In this document: positions 7,633-8,315 of the stretch, one piece after another
Layout of the letters: every line of letters begins with the position of its first letter
Numbering within the stretch: position 1 is the stretch's first letter
DNA from: Maribacter sp.
GTDB taxonomy: Bacteria > Bacteroidota > Bacteroidia > Flavobacteriales > Flavobacteriaceae
DNA length: 8,315 nucleotides
Assembly (NCBI GenBank): GCA_003232155.1
Contig: QILY01000074.1
Coordinates: forward strand, 1-8,315
Reading direction: 5' to 3'
The notes under the pieces: generated by a model
What the model was told of the DNA's origin: nothing
Databases searched by the model: none
The model's input: the letters and a program-made list of their open reading frames with translations, nothing else
Translations under genes and position numbers: made by a program

Positions 7633-8315
7633 ATGGAAATTTTTACTTTATCAAAAGTTAAGAAGAAATCAATTTATAGCGTAAAGCTGATTCTTGTTTT
7701 TTTAGTATTTATATTAATTTCTTCTTTTGAAGAAATTCCTCACAATCTCTCTGAAAATCCTATTTACATTGATACCGATGGGGATGGTACGCCAGATTAC
7801 CTAGATATGGATGATGATGGGGATGGTATTTTAGATATAGTTGAAGGAAATGGAGATTTTGATAATGATTATATTCCAAATTCTTTAGATATAGATTCTG
7901 ACAATGATGGAATTTTAGATAATGTAGAAGCTCAGACTACTAGTGATTTCATAGCTCCAAGTGGATATGATATTGATGGTAATGGATTAGATGATGCATA
8001 TGAGGACACACCAGGTAGTTGTAATGGTATTACTCCGATAGATACAGATATGGATGGTTATCCTGATTATTTGGATATAGATTCAGACAATGATGGGATT
8101 TTAGATAATGTAGAAGCCCAAAACTCTTATGATTTCCAAGCACCATGTGGAATTGATATTGATGGCAATGGACTTGATGACCATTACGACCATTACGAAA
8201 ACTATCCAGGTACAGGAGAAGGTCTTACCCCTGAAGATACTGATGGTGATACCCGTCCCGATTTTAGAGATATCGATAGTGACAATGATGGAATTTTAGA
8301 TAATGTAGAAGCCCA
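7633..8315 (+). CDS. Secreted thrombospondin type 3 repeat protein, N-terminal part (3' end outside window)
   Basis: The frame is open to the right edge, giving 227 full codons. Residues 1-31 look like a signal peptide: a Lys-rich n-region (K8, K10-K12, K18), a hydrophobic stretch from L19 to I29, and possible cleavage near S30-S31. From residue 46 it is an array of Asp/Asn/Gly-rich segments of the DxDxDGxxD type (DTDGDGTPDYLD, DDDGDGILD, DIDSDNDGILD), the calcium-binding thrombospondin type 3 pattern. They are organised in modules of 62 and 65 residues containing DIDSDNDGILDNVEAQ, APxGxDIDGNGLDD and a Tx-rich DTD segment. Such arrays occur in flavobacterial surface or secreted proteins, often with C-terminal type IX secretion or gliding-associated domains; that end is not visible. 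An in-frame ATG at 7597 would add 12 residues (MVISLIIKLSLY). I prefer 7633 for its AT-rich upstream bases and better signal peptide. The in-frame stop at 7585 bounds the frame. Adhesion or matrix function is inference. Confidence 0.88.
   Translation, partial: MEIFTLSKVKKKSIYSVKLILVFLVFILISSFEEIPHNLSENPIYIDTDGDGTPDYLDMDDDGDGILDIVEGNGDFDNDYIPNSLDIDSDNDGILDNVEAQTTSDFIAPSGYDIDGNGLDDAYEDTPGSCNGITPIDTDMDGYPDYLDIDSDNDGILDNVEAQNSYDFQAPCGIDIDGNGLDDHYDHYENYPGTGEGLTPEDTDGDTRPDFRDIDSDNDGILDNVEA
7888..8315 (+). repeat. Three copies of a 48-base repeat encoding DIDSDNDGILDNVEAQ
   Basis: Copies lie at 7888-7935, 8074-8121 and 8269-8315 (the last cut one base short by the window). They start 186 and 195 bases apart. 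Pairwise they differ at four or five bases, all synonymous, for instance the Ser codons TCT, TCA and AGT. A second conserved sub-block, DIDGNGLDD, starts at 7969 and 8155, also 186 bases apart. The array probably continues past the window. Confidence 0.95.
8179..8196 (+). repeat. 9-base tandem duplication GACCATTAC x2 (DHYDHY)
   Basis: Two perfect, adjacent copies at 8179-8187 and 8188-8196 insert one extra three-residue unit into the second module. Its 9 bases exactly account for the module spacing of 195 rather than 186 bases. Removing them aligns HYENYPGTGEG with AYEDTPGSCNG of the first module without gaps. Confidence 0.9.

Overview
The window is from a member of the Bacteroidota, most likely a marine or environmental Flavobacteriaceae. 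The pointers are AT-rich DNA, four gene starts without a usable Shine-Dalgarno sequence, candidate promoters resembling the Bacteroidota TTG/TAnnTTTG pattern, a DUF3467 gene directly behind rpoC, and a thrombospondin-type-3-repeat secreted protein of the kind common in gliding flavobacteria. The genus cannot be fixed from the sequence alone.

Layout. Bases 1-711 are the 3' end of rpoB (RNA polymerase beta, cut by the left window edge). After a 60-base spacer comes complete rpoC (beta-prime, 772-5070), and 49 bases later a 103-residue DUF3467 protein (5120-5431). These three plus-strand genes look like one transcription unit. It ends at a perfect 21-bp hairpin flanked by A7 and T7 (5431-5475) that begins on the last base of the DUF3467 stop codon and should work in both directions. 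Convergent to it, prfC (peptide chain release factor 3) lies on the minus strand at 5630-7219. A 413-base AT-rich divergent intergenic region (7220-7632) holds only candidate promoter and operator-like elements. At 7633 a plus-strand gene begins and runs off the right edge. It encodes a signal-peptide-bearing, Asp-rich repeat protein with calcium-binding-type thrombospondin type 3 repeats in modules of about 62-65 residues.

Function. The first half is core transcription machinery: RpoB and RpoC together form the RNA polymerase active centre, and the DUF3467 protein is a small conserved companion of unknown role. prfC acts in translation, recycling class-1 release factors. The repeat protein is unrelated to these and is probably an exported, calcium-stabilised surface or secreted protein. 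Its C-terminus, where a type IX secretion sorting domain would sit, is outside the window.

Most of the window is ordinary housekeeping sequence and I see no convincing undescribed system. The points most worth a second look are the DUF3467 gene in the polymerase operon, the repeat protein (three identical 16-residue blocks that differ only at synonymous sites, with a 9-bp tandem duplication explaining the length difference between modules), and an A11 tract inside prfC.
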